A stretch of DNA of 64,000 nucleotides from Microvirga sp. KLBC 81 (lineage in GTDB: Bacteria; Pseudomonadota; Alphaproteobacteria; Rhizobiales; Beijerinckiaceae). Under the pieces are notes generated by a model. It saw nothing but the letters and a program-made list of their open reading frames with translations. It did not search any database and was not told the origin of the DNA. Below, piece by piece: positions 62,648 through 64,000 of this stretch; within the stretch, counting starts at the first letter, position 1, and each line of letters starts with the position of its first letter. Both the position numbers and the translations under genes were made by a program. The stretch covers positions 28,128-92,127 of the forward strand of contig NZ_QDAH01000015.1 of assembly GCF_003075415.1 (NCBI RefSeq), written 5' to 3'.

Positions 62648-62694
62648 CGACGCCGGCGTGATCGGATCAAGCCTCCTTGATCGCGCCGGCGTCG
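62648..62694. terminator. Long hairpin, possible terminator
   Basis: Outer arms CGACGCCGGCG / CGCCGGCGTCG (11 bases) and inner arms GATCAAG / CTTGATC with loop CCTC. It is followed on the plus strand by CTCTTTCG, a weak tail. It lies between the DUF4145 remnant and the minus-strand gene at 62774; the 62482-62773 stretch holds no gene. Confidence 0.5.
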
Positions 62695-62773
62695 CTCTTT
62701 CGAGAGCTGGCCGGACCAGTATTTCCCGAAGGCCGGTTGTGGAACCGGAAGCAGTCTGTACGAGGAAAGCCGC

Positions 62774-63019
62774 CTAACGCCCCCTGGCAAGGCGCTGCCT
62801 GATGCCCTCTTGGGCTGCTTCCAGATCGGCATATGCGGGATGATCCAGTCCTCCCGGCAGACCGAACCCAACCTCTATAATCCAATGCCCAGACAGGCTG
62901 TCGTACTGGTCCGAGTGGTGGGTCAGCGCCGCCAGGAGCCGCTGGTCGTCATCGAAGACCAGCAGGCCCTCTTCATCGCTGCCGGTCGCAACCCGCACGG
63001 GCTGAAAGGTGAAGCTCAT
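62774..63019 (-). CDS. Small hypothetical protein, paralog of 57783
   Basis: The 81-residue protein (MSFTFQPVRVATGSDEEGLL, FDDDQRLLAALT, GHWIIEVGFGLPG) is closely related to the 57783-58037 protein. Its ATG overlaps the stop of the Crp/Fnr pseudogene, keeping the same two-gene arrangement. It is intact although its upstream partner is not. Confidence 0.6.
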   Translation of the reverse strand: MSFTFQPVRVATGSDEEGLLVFDDDQRLLAALTHHSDQYDSLSGHWIIEVGFGLPGGLDHPAYADLEAAQEGIRQRLARGR

Positions 63020-63448
63020 GCGGCTGCCTCTTTCTGCTCCAGATGCAGGTAGCCCAGATCGAACTCAGCGGCCTGCTTCAACTTCTCCCAGTCGGGAATG
63101 TTCAAGCGTGTCCCTTGGTCTCGATCAGGCCATCGATCCGCAACTGCTGCAGGATCCGATTGACGTGGACCGTGGTCATGCCGAGCGCATCCGCGAATTC
63201 GCCCTGGGTGATCGGCAGATCGCAGGCATGGTTCTGGACCAAGCCGACCGCCCGCAGGCGCACCAGCAGCTCGCACAGGATGTGGGCCATGCGCTGGTAG
63301 CCTTCGCGTCGCTCGACATTGGCCACCCATTCCCGGAAATGGCCGCATCAATCAGGGTCTCGCGCCAGAACGCGGCGGCGAGGCGCCGGTGGCGGTCGCA
63401 GAGAGCGTGCAGGGCCTTGTGCTGGATAAACCCTACCGTGCAAGGGCC
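63016..63448 (-). pseudogene. Crp/Fnr-family regulator, truncated and frameshifted paralog of 57037
   Basis: Reading from the 5' side: TVGFIQHKALHALCDRHRRL, AAFWRETLIDAA, then a one-base deletion near 63346; REWVANVERREGYQRMAHIL, ITQGEFADALGMTTVHVNRI, LQQLRIDGLIETKG, then another one-base deletion near 63111-63114; then IPDWEKLKQAAEFDLGYLHL. About 110 N-terminal residues are missing, cut at the edge of repeat copy 7 (63449). Confidence 0.8.
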
Positions 63449-63588
63449 AGAGCCTCGGACGTGAAAAGTGGACTTGCACTTTTGGGATTTGATCCGATGC
63501 TCCCTTCTAGAGAGAGCGCATCGTTGAAAGCGGAACCGGAGGTCCGCGTCAGCGAAAACCGGTCCACTTTTTAAGCACGATGCTCTAG
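63449..63588. repeat. Interspersed hairpin repeat, copy 7
   Basis: AGAGCCTCGGACGTGAAAAG ... TAAGCACGATGCTCTAG, with inner arms AAAAGTGG(ACTTG)CACTTTT. It ends in CTAG (63585-63588) and sits at the truncation point of the Crp/Fnr pseudogene. Confidence 0.87.
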
Positions 63589-64000
63589 CCAGATGGCGGG
63601 AGGACCGTGCCAAACAGGCACTTGTGGGATCAAGAGGACCGGCAGGCAGCGCATGACCACAAGCATCACCGCCTCCTCTCAAGGCCGACGATTATGCTGC
63701 CGCTCGCTGCAAGAGTTCGTGCCCTCGCACATACGGTGCGTTGACTGATAATGCCCTGAAGTTCTGACAAATTCTCTAGGGACAAAGGCGCCAAGGACGA
63801 CGGACTCTCATCAAGTCCAGCGCGGCTGATTCTTCCGAAGTCCGGCGTTGCAAAAGAAAGTACCCGTCGACTCAAACGGCGCTTTGAGTAAATCCGATGC
63901 CTTTTGCGGCACTGGCTCTAGTGCCGGTCTCAGTCATTCTGAAAGGTGTGGGGCAGAAGCCGTTCGAAGCGGTTTCGCGTAATCGCATAGCACTCGCAGA
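63589..64000. other. Terminal region without a supported gene
   Basis: 412 bases. The remaining frames (for example 63666-63875 minus) show no domain or ribosome site. No repeat or RNA was recognised. Confidence 0.4.

Noticed and set aside
63666..63875. 69-codon minus-strand frame near the window end
   Set aside because: No domain, no ribosome site and no relative elsewhere in the window.

Overview
The window is a GC-rich alphaproteobacterial chromosome segment, most like Hyphomicrobiales/Methylobacteriaceae (Microvirga-like). This placement is inferred from family content: a rhizobial-type rhaRSTPQUK rhamnose cluster, the order rplM-rpsI-argC, ctaA, a class I PHA synthase, BA14K, DUF1236 and DUF6894 proteins, and many double-hairpin intergenic repeats. 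No rRNA or CRISPR array was seen. There is one intact tRNA (Glu-TTC) and one tRNA-Pro 5' fragment.

Layout. 1-6.9 kb: rhamnose uptake and catabolism operon (rhaR partial, rhaS, rhaT, rhaP, rhaQ, rhaU, rhaK). 6.9-21.5 kb: envelope and signalling genes (extensin-like protein, L,D-transpeptidase, BA14K, a small SUOX-like protein followed by a histidine kinase and response regulator, heme A synthase, DUF1236, an orphan ParA, metY, a CoA-binding protein, a thioesterase, a GST). 21.7-25.1 kb: rplM-rpsI, an inserted NTase-HEPN gene, and argC behind a candidate arginine attenuator. 25.2-36.5 kb: FAH-family enzyme, FadL-type porin, phaC, and the run aminotransferase-hom-glpX-(GNAT)-recJ-tRNA-Glu. 36.5-45.5 kb: small secreted proteins, KDPGal aldolase, an orphan acyl carrier protein, Lrp regulator, DUF1624 membrane protein, sirtuin, double cold-shock protein, DUF192, and two tandem AraC regulators whose 3' halves are identical.

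45.8-64 kb looks accessory. It begins with a truncated tRNA-Pro and a decayed tyrosine integrase, then carries a cation-transport block (kup, corA, a KdpD-like kinase lacking the usual N-terminal sensor, kdpE, a second kup). Past this the DNA is gene-poor: small paralogous families, a Crp/Fnr gene with a decayed duplicate, and four of the seven copies of an interspersed repeat, several lying at gene truncation points.

Most notable: (1) upstream of argC, a promoter predicted to start transcription at an ATG, a 20-residue peptide with an Arg-Arg-Arg run, mutually exclusive hairpins and an intrinsic terminator, together a textbook attenuator layout for arginine; (2) an exact 640-bp duplication joining diverged N-termini of two AraC genes; (3) a CTAG-edged mobile-looking hairpin repeat; (4) a Kup/CorA/KdpDE island without KdpFABC, in which each kup neighbours a copy of one small membrane-protein gene.
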